Positions 1-7,617 of a stretch of DNA of 64,000 nucleotides are shown here, piece after piece; positions within the stretch are counted from its first letter, which is position 1; each line of letters begins with the position of its first letter. The translations under genes and the position numbers were made by a program. This DNA comes from Robbsia andropogonis. GTDB taxonomy: Bacteria; Pseudomonadota; Gammaproteobacteria; Burkholderiales; Burkholderiaceae. The stretch is taken from the NCBI RefSeq assembly GCF_000970345.1, contig NZ_LAQU01000007.1:62001-126000 (forward strand), written 5' to 3'. The notes under the pieces are model-generated. The model did not search any database and was not told where the DNA came from. It saw only the letters and a program-made list of their open reading frames with translations.

Positions 1-186
1 GGCATGCGGCGGTCGGAAACGGGAGCGGACATTGTAGACATAAGTTGCCGTCGCTTGCTTACATGTGGCTTGCTCGTAGTCCGCATTTCGCCTCCTTTCG
101 TGACATTTCGTTATGGCTTTGCGCTTTGTCGCAGCGGTCACGCTACACTTCCCACTTCCCACTTCGTCCGCCAGTCCGACATCGCC

Positions 187-747
187 ATGACCGCCTCTTT
201 GAAACTCTATCTGGCCGGGCCCGATGTTTTCTTTCGGGATCCGGTGGAACGGGGCCGACATCTGCGCGCGCGTTGCGCCGCGCATGGTTTCGATGGGCAT
301 TTCCCACTTGATGCGGACAACCCGAAACCATTGCCGCCCACGCCCGCCAGTGCCATGGCGATCTACCGCGCCAATATCGCCTTGCTTCGCACGTGCAACG
401 CAGTGATGGCGAACCTGCAGGACTTTCGCGGTCACGAGCCGGATTCCGGTACGGTTTTCGAAGTAGGTTACGCGGTGGCGCTGGGGTTGCCTGTGTGGGG
501 CTATGGCGCGCCGCGTACCCCGATTACCGGACAGGTGCCACACGATGCCGCGGGGCGCGACGCACGGGATTGGCAGGTGGAAGATTTCGCGTTGCCGCGC
601 AACCTGATGTTGGCGAGCGCGATCCGCGTGATCGACGGGGATGTGGACGACTGCCTGATCGACATGCGTGCCGTGCTGATGGATTGCACCGTGCCTTTCA
701 CGCCTGGATGGATTCGCGCCCGCCACGATGCGACAGGAGGGGAATGA
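187..747 (+). CDS. Nucleoside 2-deoxyribosyltransferase family protein
   Basis: A 186-residue protein of the nucleoside 2-deoxyribosyltransferase family, which exchanges or hydrolyses the base of deoxynucleosides. Visible signs are the N-terminal LYLAGPDVF strand, typical of the family, and the motif DSGTVFEVGYAVALG near residue 90, where the conserved Asp and the catalytic Glu sit. The reading frame is open upstream to position 4, but ATG 187 is chosen because the family fold starts right there (MTASLKLYLAGP). The stop overlaps the start of the following response regulator, so the two may be co-transcribed. The natural substrate cannot be told from sequence. Family assignment is firm; the exact reaction is inference. 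Confidence 0.85.
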   Translation: MTASLKLYLAGPDVFFRDPVERGRHLRARCAAHGFDGHFPLDADNPKPLPPTPASAMAIYRANIALLRTCNAVMANLQDFRGHEPDSGTVFEVGYAVALGLPVWGYGAPRTPITGQVPHDAAGRDARDWQVEDFALPRNLMLASAIRVIDGDVDDCLIDMRAVLMDCTVPFTPGWIRARHDATGGE

Positions 748-1505
748 TGCGGATCTTGCTGGTGGAAGACGATCGTATGATTGCGGATGGTGTTCGCAAG
801 GCATTGCGTGCCGACGGTTGGGCAACCGATTGGGTTGCCGATGGTGCCGCGGCGTTGTCGGCACTGGGGCTTGAACAGTACGACCTCGTGCTGCTGGATC
901 TGGGGCTGCCCAAGCGTGACGGCCTGGACGTGTTGCGCAGTCTGCGCGCGTCCGGGAACAAGGTCCCGGTGTTGATTTGCACGGCCCGCGACGCGGTTGC
1001 GGATCGCGTCAGCGGGCTGGACGCCGGTGCCGATGATTATCTCGTCAAGCCGTTCGATCTCGATGAGTTGGCCGCTCGCATGCGTGCGTTATTTCGGCGT
1101 CAGGCCGGGCGGGGTGATCCGGTCATGCGTTTTGGTGCGCTGACGATCGATCCGACCACCCGCGAAGTGGCGGTCGACGGTGTCACCGTGGCGCTTTCCG
1201 CGCGTGAATATGCGCTGCTCGAAGCCTTGGCGGCACGGCCTGGAGCCGTGTTGTCCAAGGCGCAGCTCGAGGAGAAGATCTATGGTTGGGGCGAGGAAAT
1301 CGGCAGCAACGCGGTGGAGGTATATGTGCACGCCCTCCGCAAGAAACTGGGTGCTGATTTTATCCGAACCGTGCGCGGGCTGGGCTATCTGATCCCGCGC
1401 CAGGGTGCGGACGGTACCGGGGCAGGCCGTGTCGCCACCGCACCGGACGTGGGCAAGGGACCGCACCGCGACGGCGATACCACGCGCCACGATGGTGGGG
1501 AATAA
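747..1505 (+). CDS. Two-component response regulator, OmpR/PhoB class (PmrA/QseB-like)
   Basis: A 252-residue response regulator. The receiver domain (about 1-115) has the acidic pair ED(8)D(9), the phospho-acceptor D51 in LVLLDLGLP, and the KPFD lysine near 101. A winged-helix DNA-binding domain follows (about 125-225) with the typical NAVEVYVHALRKKLG recognition segment. About 25 low-complexity residues trail after the wing. ATG 744 and ATG 747 are adjacent possible starts; both overlap the stop of the preceding gene. The cognate kinase follows at 1513. The subfamily (QseB/PmrA/TctD) is judged from the sequence pattern. A PmrA-type box at 2935-2951, just past the kinase gene, fits this assignment. 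Confidence 0.93.
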   Translation: MRILLVEDDRMIADGVRKALRADGWATDWVADGAAALSALGLEQYDLVLLDLGLPKRDGLDVLRSLRASGNKVPVLICTARDAVADRVSGLDAGADDYLVKPFDLDELAARMRALFRRQAGRGDPVMRFGALTIDPTTREVAVDGVTVALSAREYALLEALAARPGAVLSKAQLEEKIYGWGEEIGSNAVEVYVHALRKKLGADFIRTVRGLGYLIPRQGADGTGAGRVATAPDVGKGPHRDGDTTRHDGGE

Positions 1506-1512
1506 GCATCCG

Positions 1513-2892
1513 ATGCGATCGATCCGACGGATTCTGTTGTTCTGGTTGCTGGGCATCGTCATGCTCGGCATCGTGTTGGCTGGCGTCCTGATCTATCGGC
1601 AAGCGCAGGCCGAGGCCAACGCGCTGTTCGACTACCAGTTGCAGCAGACCGCGGCGGCGCTGCCATCGGAACCGTTTTCGTCGGTGCTTGGGAACAACGC
1701 GGTCAGCAGCGACGGCGTGGTGATCCAGATCTGGAGCCGCGATGGCGCGCAGCTTTATTACTCGCATCCGCGCTCGCCACTGGCGCCTCGCGCTGAGCTC
1801 GGGTTTTCCACCGAACACACCCCCAGCGGCGATTGGCGCGTCTATAGCGCCATCGTCGGCGACAACGTGGTGCAACTAGCGCAGCCCATGGCGGTACGCA
1901 GCCTCCTGGCCGCTGAAACGGCTTGGCGCACCGTCTGGCCCTTAGTCGTGCTGCTGCCCGTCATGGGCATTGCCGTCTGGCTGAGCGTGGGGCGCGGCTT
2001 ACGGCCGTTGTCCCGTTTGGCGAAGGTGTTGGAAGCACGCAAGCCAGAGGCGGTCGATCCGTTGTCCGAGCGAAAATTGCCGCCGGAGATCCGTCCAGTG
2101 GTACAGGCATTGAACGGTTTGCTACAGCGGCTCAACGTGGCGTTCGACAACCAGAAAGCCTTCGTCGCCGATGCGGCGCATGAATTGCGGACCCCGCTGG
2201 CAGCGTTACGGATACAGACCCAACTGCTCGAACGCGCGGACGACGACGTGTCGCGGCGGGAAGCACTGGCTGACCTGAAACACGGAGTGGAAAGGGCGAC
2301 GCGCCTGCTGGAGCAGTTGCTGTTGCTCGCGCGTTCGGACATGCCGACGCGGGGCATCGATGCCGCCGAGCAAAACGCGGCGGTGCTGCCCGATAGCGGC
2401 GCATTGCCTGCACTGGGCACCCCGTCGCATCCGGACCTACGTGTCCTGGCGGAATCGTGCGTTGGCCTGCTGGCGCCGCTCGCCATCGATAAGGGCGTGG
2501 ATTTGGGGCTGGCGGAGGCGCAGAGCGTTCGAATCATCGGGGATGCCGATGACTGGCGCGTGCTGATTGGCAATCTGCTCGACAATGCGGTCAAGTACAC
2601 GCCGAGCGGAGGCCGGGTCGATGTATCGCTCGGACCTGGGGACGAGGGCGCCTGGCTGGAAATCGTCGATACCGGCCCCGGCATCGCGGATGCGGAAAAA
2701 ACACGCGTCTTCGATCGCTTCTATCGATCACCGGACGCCATGCAGGCGGATAATCCGATGAATCCCCAGGGTAGCGGACTGGGGCTCGCCATCGTCAAGC
2801 GCATTGCGGACCGCTATGGCGCGACGGTTACCCTCGCGGACCGCGCGCCCAATGGGCTGCGCGTCCGGCTGCACATACCAACATCGGCGTGA
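1513..2892 (+). CDS. Two-component sensor histidine kinase (QseC/PmrB-like)
   Basis: A 459-residue membrane histidine kinase pairing with the regulator just upstream. An N-terminal membrane helix (FWLLGIVMLGIVLAGVLIY) is followed by a periplasmic segment of roughly 115 residues. A second helix (VVLLPVMGIAVWL) and a HAMP-like linker come next. The dimerisation/phospho-acceptor motif is AHELRTPL with His about residue 223. The ATPase domain shows N-box NLLDNAVKYTP, G1 DTGPGIAD and G2 GSGLGLAIVKR. The linker between the two kinase subdomains is long and low-complexity (about residues 275-310). ATG 1492, overlapping the regulator stop, is an alternative start. The sensed signal is unknown. Confidence 0.92.
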   Translation: MRSIRRILLFWLLGIVMLGIVLAGVLIYRQAQAEANALFDYQLQQTAAALPSEPFSSVLGNNAVSSDGVVIQIWSRDGAQLYYSHPRSPLAPRAELGFSTEHTPSGDWRVYSAIVGDNVVQLAQPMAVRSLLAAETAWRTVWPLVVLLPVMGIAVWLSVGRGLRPLSRLAKVLEARKPEAVDPLSERKLPPEIRPVVQALNGLLQRLNVAFDNQKAFVADAAHELRTPLAALRIQTQLLERADDDVSRREALADLKHGVERATRLLEQLLLLARSDMPTRGIDAAEQNAAVLPDSGALPALGTPSHPDLRVLAESCVGLLAPLAIDKGVDLGLAEAQSVRIIGDADDWRVLIGNLLDNAVKYTPSGGRVDVSLGPGDEGAWLEIVDTGPGIADAEKTRVFDRFYRSPDAMQADNPMNPQGSGLGLAIVKRIADRYGATVTLADRAPNGLRVRLHIPTSA

Positions 2893-2934
2893 ATCGTCTC
2901 AACTTCCCGGTCATTCACTGTTTCTCCTACCTTA

Positions 2935-2951
2935 CTTAAGATCCATTTAAG
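2935..2951 (+). promoter_or_regulatory. Candidate PmrA-type response-regulator box
   Basis: CTTAAG, five bases (ATCCA), then TTTAAG: this matches the known PmrA/BasR box form YTTAAK-N5-YTTAAK without a mismatch. It lies 62 bp before the protease start codon and directly after a kinase gene whose regulator is of the PmrA/QseB class. The second half could double as a -35 element, with TAAACA at 2970-2975 as a weak -10 (18-bp spacer). The match is seen in the sequence; binding is inference. Confidence 0.6.
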
Positions 2952-3013
2952 CGCTTGCCCGTACGCTTCTAAACAAGCGAAGTACATGCTCAATGGAACG
3001 AGGGGAGTCGACG

Positions 3014-4570
3014 ATGAAGGAACGGACATTCAAACGCACCGCACTGGCTAGCGTACTCACGTTGGCAGTGGCAGGCGGCTATCTTGCCGGCACGCATCAC
3101 TACGAAACCGATTTTGTCGAGCCTGCGCATGCGGCGCCTAGCGCCCCTGTGACCTTACCGGCACCCGCGGCGCCGACGGCCCAGACGCCGAGCGAGCCGC
3201 CGCTGATGCCGGCGGAAGCGGCACGGCGCACCGGCGTGCCTGATTTTTCCGGATTGGCCGAGACCTACAGTCCGGCGGTCGTGAACATCAGCGCAAAGCA
3301 TGAGGTACGGGCATCGTCGCGTCGCGGGCAGTCGCAGCAACAGTTGCCGATCAGCCCCGATGATCCGTTCTATCAGTTCTTTAAGCATTTTTACGGTGAT
3401 CTGCCGAATCAGCAGCAGGACGAACCAAGCATGAGTTTGGGTTCCGGCTTCATCGTCAATTCGAACGGGTATATCCTCACCAATGCCCACGTGGTTGACG
3501 GTGCGAATGTCGTGACGGTGAAGTTGACAGACAAACGTGAGTTCCGCGCAAAGGTGGTCGGCGTGGACAAACCCACGGACGTCGCCGTGCTGAAGATCGA
3601 CGCAACGAACTTGCCGATCGTGAAGATCGGGGACCCGAACAAGAGCAAGGTGGGCCAGTGGGTGGTCGCCATCGGCTCGCCGTACGGTTTCATCAACACG
3701 GTAACCTCGGGGATCATAAGCGCCAAGTCGCGCTCGCTGCCTGATGACACGTATGTGCCGTTCATTCAGACCGATGTGCCGGTGAATCCGGGTAATTCTG
3801 GCGGCCCGCTGTTCAACCTCGATGGTGAGGTCATTGGTATCAACTCGATGATCTATAGCCAGACCGGTGGTTTCCAGGGGCTGTCGTTCGCGATCCCGAT
3901 CGACGTGGCGATGAAGGTCGAGGAAGCCCTGGTGAAGGACGGTCATGTCAGCCGTGGCCGGATCGGTGTGACGATTCAGGAAATGAACCAGACGCTCGCA
4001 AATTCGTTCGGTCTACCGAATTCGAACGGCGCGCTGGTGGCGTCGGTAGAGCCGGGTGGTCCCGCTGCAAAGGCAGGCATCAAGCCGGGCGATGTCATTC
4101 TGTCGGTCAACGGCCATGAGGTGGAGGATTCGACTGCCGTGCCGGGTGAAGTGGCGAACATCGCTCCTGGCGCGCATGCCACAATCGTCGTCTGGCGCGA
4201 CAAGGCGCGCAAGACGATTGATGTGACCGTCGGCAAGTTGGGAGCCAAGGATGCCGAATCGAAGTCGACCGCTGGTACCGACCAGCCGCAAGGACGCCTG
4301 GGTGTGTCGGTCCGGCCGTTGACACCGCAGGAACGCGATCAGGCGCAGGTGAGCGGTGGCCTGCTGGTGCAGCAAGCGGTAGGTGCGGCGGAGAATGCCG
4401 GCATTCAACCGGGTGACGTGATCCTGTCCATCAATGGGTCTCCTGTGACCACGGTGGCACAGCTCCGTGAACGGATTGCCCGGGCGGGCAACAGCGTGGC
4501 GTTATTGATTCAACGGGACGATTCGCAGATCTTTGTCCCGGTTGACCTGGGCGCGGCAGGCAATAACTGA
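3014..4570 (+). CDS. degP: Periplasmic serine protease, DegP/MucD (HtrA) family
   Basis: A 518-residue HtrA-family protease/chaperone for envelope quality control. It begins with a membrane-targeting N-terminus (basic residues, then TALASVLTLAVAGGYLAG). A trypsin-like domain carries the triad His159 (NAHVVDG), Asp189 (PTDVAVLK) and Ser262 (GNSGGPLF). Two PDZ domains follow, about residues 310-400 and 420-515, which suits DegP/MucD rather than single-PDZ DegS. ATG 3014 is preferred over 2993 because AGGGGAG lies just upstream at good spacing. Its neighbour is the two-component system ending at 2892; a PmrA-type box between them suggests induction by that system. Confidence 0.95.
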   Translation: MKERTFKRTALASVLTLAVAGGYLAGTHHYETDFVEPAHAAPSAPVTLPAPAAPTAQTPSEPPLMPAEAARRTGVPDFSGLAETYSPAVVNISAKHEVRASSRRGQSQQQLPISPDDPFYQFFKHFYGDLPNQQQDEPSMSLGSGFIVNSNGYILTNAHVVDGANVVTVKLTDKREFRAKVVGVDKPTDVAVLKIDATNLPIVKIGDPNKSKVGQWVVAIGSPYGFINTVTSGIISAKSRSLPDDTYVPFIQTDVPVNPGNSGGPLFNLDGEVIGINSMIYSQTGGFQGLSFAIPIDVAMKVEEALVKDGHVSRGRIGVTIQEMNQTLANSFGLPNSNGALVASVEPGGPAAKAGIKPGDVILSVNGHEVEDSTAVPGEVANIAPGAHATIVVWRDKARKTIDVTVGKLGAKDAESKSTAGTDQPQGRLGVSVRPLTPQERDQAQVSGGLLVQQAVGAAENAGIQPGDVILSINGSPVTTVAQLRERIARAGNSVALLIQRDDSQIFVPVDLGAAGNN

Positions 4571-4588
4571 TGTAGCGTCGTATGTCGT

Positions 4589-4613
4589 GGGCGTGTCCAA
4601 AGTGGATGCGCCC
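4589..4613 (+). terminator. Possible weak terminator hairpin after the protease gene
   Basis: GGGCG and CGCCC (4589-4593 and 4609-4613) can pair, with a further TCC/GGA pairing inside across a TG/TG mismatch. The trailing bases GCTTTCC hold only three Ts, so any intrinsic termination would be weak. It lies 18 bp past the protease stop and before the next gene. Confidence 0.25.
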
Positions 4614-4725
4614 GCTTTCCTCGATATCGTCCTGGCATTGGTCTTGCATGGGGAAGCGGCTGTCCATCTGGCCGCGGCGGTTTGCCGGCATGCGGCCCAC
4701 GCCACCAATAAAGGAGAATAAACAC

Positions 4726-5193
4726 ATGGCTGAACAGAGAAAAATGGCTGCCCCTGCCTGGATGAAGGGTGTGGGCGCATTGGCCATCTCGCTGGCCGCC
4801 ACGCTGTCGGTATTGTCGCCGGTGGTCCATGCGCAATCGGCCGATCAAGGCAGCTTGCCGGCCGCCGCGCAGCAAGGCGACGTGACGTTCCTGTCCGGGG
4901 GCGTGGGGAAAGACGAATCCGATGCGATCAAGAAAGCATCGGCGCACTGGCCGCTGTCATTGACCTTTATCGGCGGAGACCGTAACTTTGTTGCCGACGT
5001 TGCAGTGAAAATTACCGATGCGAAGGGCGGGACCGTTCTCGAAACCTCCGCCAAGGGCCCTTATATGCTGGTACGCCTGCGCCCTGGTCATTACACGGTT
5101 CACGCGACGTATTCAGGCAAGGAGCAAACTCGCGCGGTCAATGTGACGGACAAGGGTCACGCGCGCGCCAGCTTTAGTTGGAAACACCAGTAA
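4726..5193 (+). CDS. Small secreted protein with carboxypeptidase-regulatory-like fold
   Basis: A 155-residue protein with a clear signal peptide (GVGALAISLAATLSVLSPVVHA, likely cleaved before QSADQG). The mature part has the strand pattern of carboxypeptidase-regulatory or transthyretin-like domains: FVADVAVKITDAKGGTVLET, then YMLVRLRPGHYTVHATYSGK. In secreted proteins such domains are structural or binding modules, not enzymes. ATG 4726 follows a good AAAGGAG ribosome site; the frame is open further upstream but without signal-peptide features. The function is unknown; location in the periplasm or outside is well supported. Its stop lies one base from the stop of the convergent xdhC-like gene. 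Confidence 0.8.
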   Translation: MAEQRKMAAPAWMKGVGALAISLAATLSVLSPVVHAQSADQGSLPAAAQQGDVTFLSGGVGKDESDAIKKASAHWPLSLTFIGGDRNFVADVAVKITDAKGGTVLETSAKGPYMLVRLRPGHYTVHATYSGKEQTRAVNVTDKGHARASFSWKHQ

Positions 5194-5194
5194 G

Positions 5195-6367
5195 TCATCT
5201 TGAGCCGGTTGAGTCAGTATCGTCCGGCCGCACCGAAGCGCACGCCGCACCGTTGATTTCGGGCTCGTCACAAGTTGCATATGGCACCTTTGCGCGGGCC
5301 CGAATCGCATGCGACTGCAGGACCGGAACGTTATGACGAAACGCCGTGACTTCGGCCAGGATCGAGACGGCAATTTCAGCCGGAGTCTGCGCGCCGAGAT
5401 AGAGGCCAACCGGCGAGTGCAACGTCGCCAGCTGTGCCGATGTCACATCGAACAGCGCCAGGCGCGCGATCCGCTGGTCGCGGTGACGACGTGAACCGAT
5501 CGCTCCGACGTAGAATGCCTCGGATTGCAGCGCGTCGATCAACGCCAGATCGTCGAGTTTCGGATCATGTGTCAAGGCGATGACCGCGGTACGCGCGTCC
5601 ATGCCCATTCCCAGCACCACATCATCCGGCATCGCACGCGTTAGCATCACGCCCGGCACGTCCCATGAACCGGCATGGTGTTCTCGAGGCTCGCAGACGA
5701 TGACGTTATAGCCAAGTGGGATGGCCATGCGAGCAAGATGCGCCGAGATCTCACCGGCGCCGATCAGCACCATGCGATAAGCGGCGCCATGCAAGGTTGT
5801 CAACGTTTCCCCATTAAAAGCGAAATCGCCTGTCTGGGCGTGTCGGGCGGCGTGCTTTTCGATGTCCGGTGCACTGTCTCGTAATGTCACCGCACCGGTG
5901 CGCATGTCCAGGTCGCGATATAGCACGGTGCGTCGAAACGATAGCGCCGCAGTGGCCGCCGAGGCTATTTCATCGATGGTGCGAGGTGGTGCGGACTGGC
6001 GTAATGCGTCGATCAGTGTCGCGAGCAGGCTGCGTTCCGTCACCGGCTCCAGCACCAATTCCAGCGTGCCCCCGCACGGCAATCCGAAGCGCCGTGCCTC
6101 TTCGGCATGGACGCCGTAGGTCACTATCGATGGCAGACCGTTCTCTGCGCACAACATGCCTTGCACGGCACGATCCGCGAGATCATCTTCGATGCAGCCA
6201 CCAGAGACGGAGCCAGTGATCACCCCATCATCGCGGATGGCGACCATTGATCCCGGCGGCCGGGGTGCCGATCCCCACGTCCGCACAACCGTGCCCAAAA
6301 CCACCCTACGGCCGTCGACACGCCATTGTTCCGCAGTCTCGATGACGCTCAGATCGACATTGTCCAT
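5195..6367 (-). CDS. XdhC/CoxI-family molybdoenzyme maturation protein
   Basis: A 390-residue XdhC-family protein. Relatives bind the molybdenum cofactor and help sulfurate and insert it into xanthine dehydrogenase-type enzymes. The N-terminal XdhC_CoxI domain shows GTVVRTWGSAPRPPGSMVAI and SVSGGCIEDDL. The C-terminal Rossmann-like domain has MVLIGAGEISAHLARMA and the closing GAIGSRRHRDQR and LYLGAQTPAEIAVSILAEV signatures. ATG 6367 is chosen over 6380-6382 because GGAG sits eight bases before it. No xdhA or xdhB gene is next to it, so its client enzyme must lie elsewhere. An inserted stretch (about residues 125-185) separates the two domains. Confidence 0.88.
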   Translation of the reverse strand: MDNVDLSVIETAEQWRVDGRRVVLGTVVRTWGSAPRPPGSMVAIRDDGVITGSVSGGCIEDDLADRAVQGMLCAENGLPSIVTYGVHAEEARRFGLPCGGTLELVLEPVTERSLLATLIDALRQSAPPRTIDEIASAATAALSFRRTVLYRDLDMRTGAVTLRDSAPDIEKHAARHAQTGDFAFNGETLTTLHGAAYRMVLIGAGEISAHLARMAIPLGYNVIVCEPREHHAGSWDVPGVMLTRAMPDDVVLGMGMDARTAVIALTHDPKLDDLALIDALQSEAFYVGAIGSRRHRDQRIARLALFDVTSAQLATLHSPVGLYLGAQTPAEIAVSILAEVTAFRHNVPVLQSHAIRARAKVPYATCDEPEINGAACASVRPDDTDSTGSR

Positions 6368-6414
6368 TCGAAGACTCCGCATCTATCGTGAAGTGAGGGT
6401 TGCGGCCGACCGGT

Positions 6415-6438
6415 GGGCCGGTCCGGGGCGACCGGCCC
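6415..6438. other. GC-rich perfect hairpin between tetR and xdhC genes
   Basis: GGGCCGGTC and GACCGGCCC form a perfect 9-bp stem with a 6-nt loop. It sits in the 144-bp gap between the stop of the TetR gene and the start of the xdhC gene, both on the minus strand. No T-run follows on either strand, so a standard intrinsic terminator is unlikely. It may still hinder readthrough or stabilise mRNA ends. Confidence 0.45.
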
Positions 6439-6511
6439 AAGTATCGGCGTGAAGCCGTTGCCGTCCATGGCGAATACAAGCCGACATGCAGAGCAACTTT
6501 CGCGCCCGCCA

Positions 6512-7183
6512 CTAGGCGGAACCATCCGCACGACCCGCTTCCGCCATCTTCGGACGTAGCAATGCCGGGGAGCAGCGCAACATATCCAGGAAGCTGTCAA
6601 TGAGTCGCTGTGCGTCGTTGAGCAGGGTGCACGTGCTGTAGCCTGCGACATGATCGGTCAGTGCGCCAAGAATGAGCGAATGAAGAAAATTTGCGGCAAA
6701 CGTGGTGTCCAATGTGTTCGGTAATTGACCTTTAGCGATCGCATTGGCTATCGCGCGCTGCAACACGTCTACCGTCCGCTTCACGTTGTCCCGCTTGCGG
6801 TCGATCACCGGTTGCATGTCGACCGTATGTTCCCACTTCAACAGCATGATTTCGATCACGGTGCACCGCCGCGGATTGTGGGCGATATCCAGCAGGCATT
6901 TAACGAGGATGGTGCGTAGCCGCCCGAGCGGGTCCGGCTCGCGGGCATCGATCGATTCCGCCATCAGTTCATCCATTGGCAGCAGTTCGCGATCCACCAT
7001 CGCGACAAACAATTCGCACTTATTTTTGAAATGCCAGTAGATTGCTCCACGGGTCAGTTCGGCTGCGGTGGCGATGTCCGCCAGCGACGTATGCGCCACG
7101 CCACGCTCTGAAAACATGCGTTCCGCGGTATCGAGGATGAGGTTGCGGGTTTCCAGCGCTTCTTCTTTCGTTCTTCTGGCCAT
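6512..7183 (-). CDS. acrR: TetR-family repressor of RND efflux (AcrR/BpeR-like)
   Basis: A 223-residue TetR-family regulator. The N-terminal helix-turn-helix shows ARRTKEEALETRNLILDTAE and LADIATAAELTRGAIYWHFK, the pattern of AcrR, TtgR and BpeR. The C-terminal half would bind drugs or metabolites. The frame is open 29 codons further upstream, but the MARRTKEEA start at 7183 matches the family. It is divergent from the RND efflux operon at 7618, the standard layout for local repressors of such pumps. A dyad resembling the AcrR operator lies between them (7330-7345), so repression of the pump and of itself is a sound inference. Confidence 0.93.
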   Translation of the reverse strand: MARRTKEEALETRNLILDTAERMFSERGVAHTSLADIATAAELTRGAIYWHFKNKCELFVAMVDRELLPMDELMAESIDAREPDPLGRLRTILVKCLLDIAHNPRRCTVIEIMLLKWEHTVDMQPVIDRKRDNVKRTVDVLQRAIANAIAKGQLPNTLDTTFAANFLHSLILGALTDHVAGYSTCTLLNDAQRLIDSFLDMLRCSPALLRPKMAEAGRADGSA

Positions 7184-7329
7184 GTCGCGCCTGCGCGGGT
7201 CTTGAAAAAGGGGAGAGGATAGGAAATGGTCGAGGAGTCTTGCCCTTGCGCCGGCGATAGTCTCTACCACGCTTCCGAATGCACGTCCTGCGGCGTTTTG
7301 CCGCCAGGAATTAAATGCACTGTAATACC

Positions 7330-7345
7330 TACATTACTGAATGTA
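7330..7345. promoter_or_regulatory. AcrR-type operator palindrome
   Basis: TACATT-ACTG-AATGTA is a perfect 6+6 inverted repeat with a 4-nt spacer. Its core ACATT-N4-AATGT equals the core of the known E. coli AcrR operator. A TATAAT hexamer overlaps its right edge at 7348-7353, so bound repressor could block a promoter. It is 147 bp from the repressor start and about 270 bp from the adaptor start. The 434-bp gap 7184-7617 otherwise holds only a possible leader ORF. Confidence 0.7.
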
Positions 7346-7465
7346 TATATAATAGCATCCACTTCGCGACGAGACATCTGTTTTGAAAGCGTTTTTTAAA
7401 ATTACGATGCCGCCGCGCCTGGCCTGGGTAAGTGAGGAATTGCTTACAAAGTCAGAATGGAGAGG

Positions 7466-7501
7466 ATGAAAACCCTGATATTAATAGGGTCATGGGCGTA
7501 G
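7466..7501 (+). CDS. Possible 11-residue leader peptide upstream of the efflux operon
   Basis: ATG at 7466 reads MKTLILIGSWA then TAG. GGAGAGG lies directly before it, though closer than ideal. The ORF overlaps an imperfect dyad (ACCCT at 7472-7476, AGGGT at 7486-7490). It lies between the operator and the adaptor gene in an unusually long leader. Translation is not shown by sequence; this could be chance. Confidence 0.25.
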   Translation: MKTLILIGSWA

Positions 7502-7617
7502 TCATGCCGAGATCTGCGAAAGCCAGTAGGCTCTCACGCGATAGATCGGTAAGGCCGCTATGTTGGCGGCGACAGAAAAGCGGTTTTTAAGAACATTTTT
7601 TAGGCAGAGGTCGTTCC

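Noticed and set aside
1842-2684. 280-codon antisense frame in the sensor kinase gene
   Set aside because: A shadow of high-GC coding; Ser/Arg-rich, no motifs.
2896-2926. Possible sigma-E promoter before degP
   Set aside because: An AACTT element is present, but the expected downstream TCTGA/TCAAA is not found at 16-17 bp.
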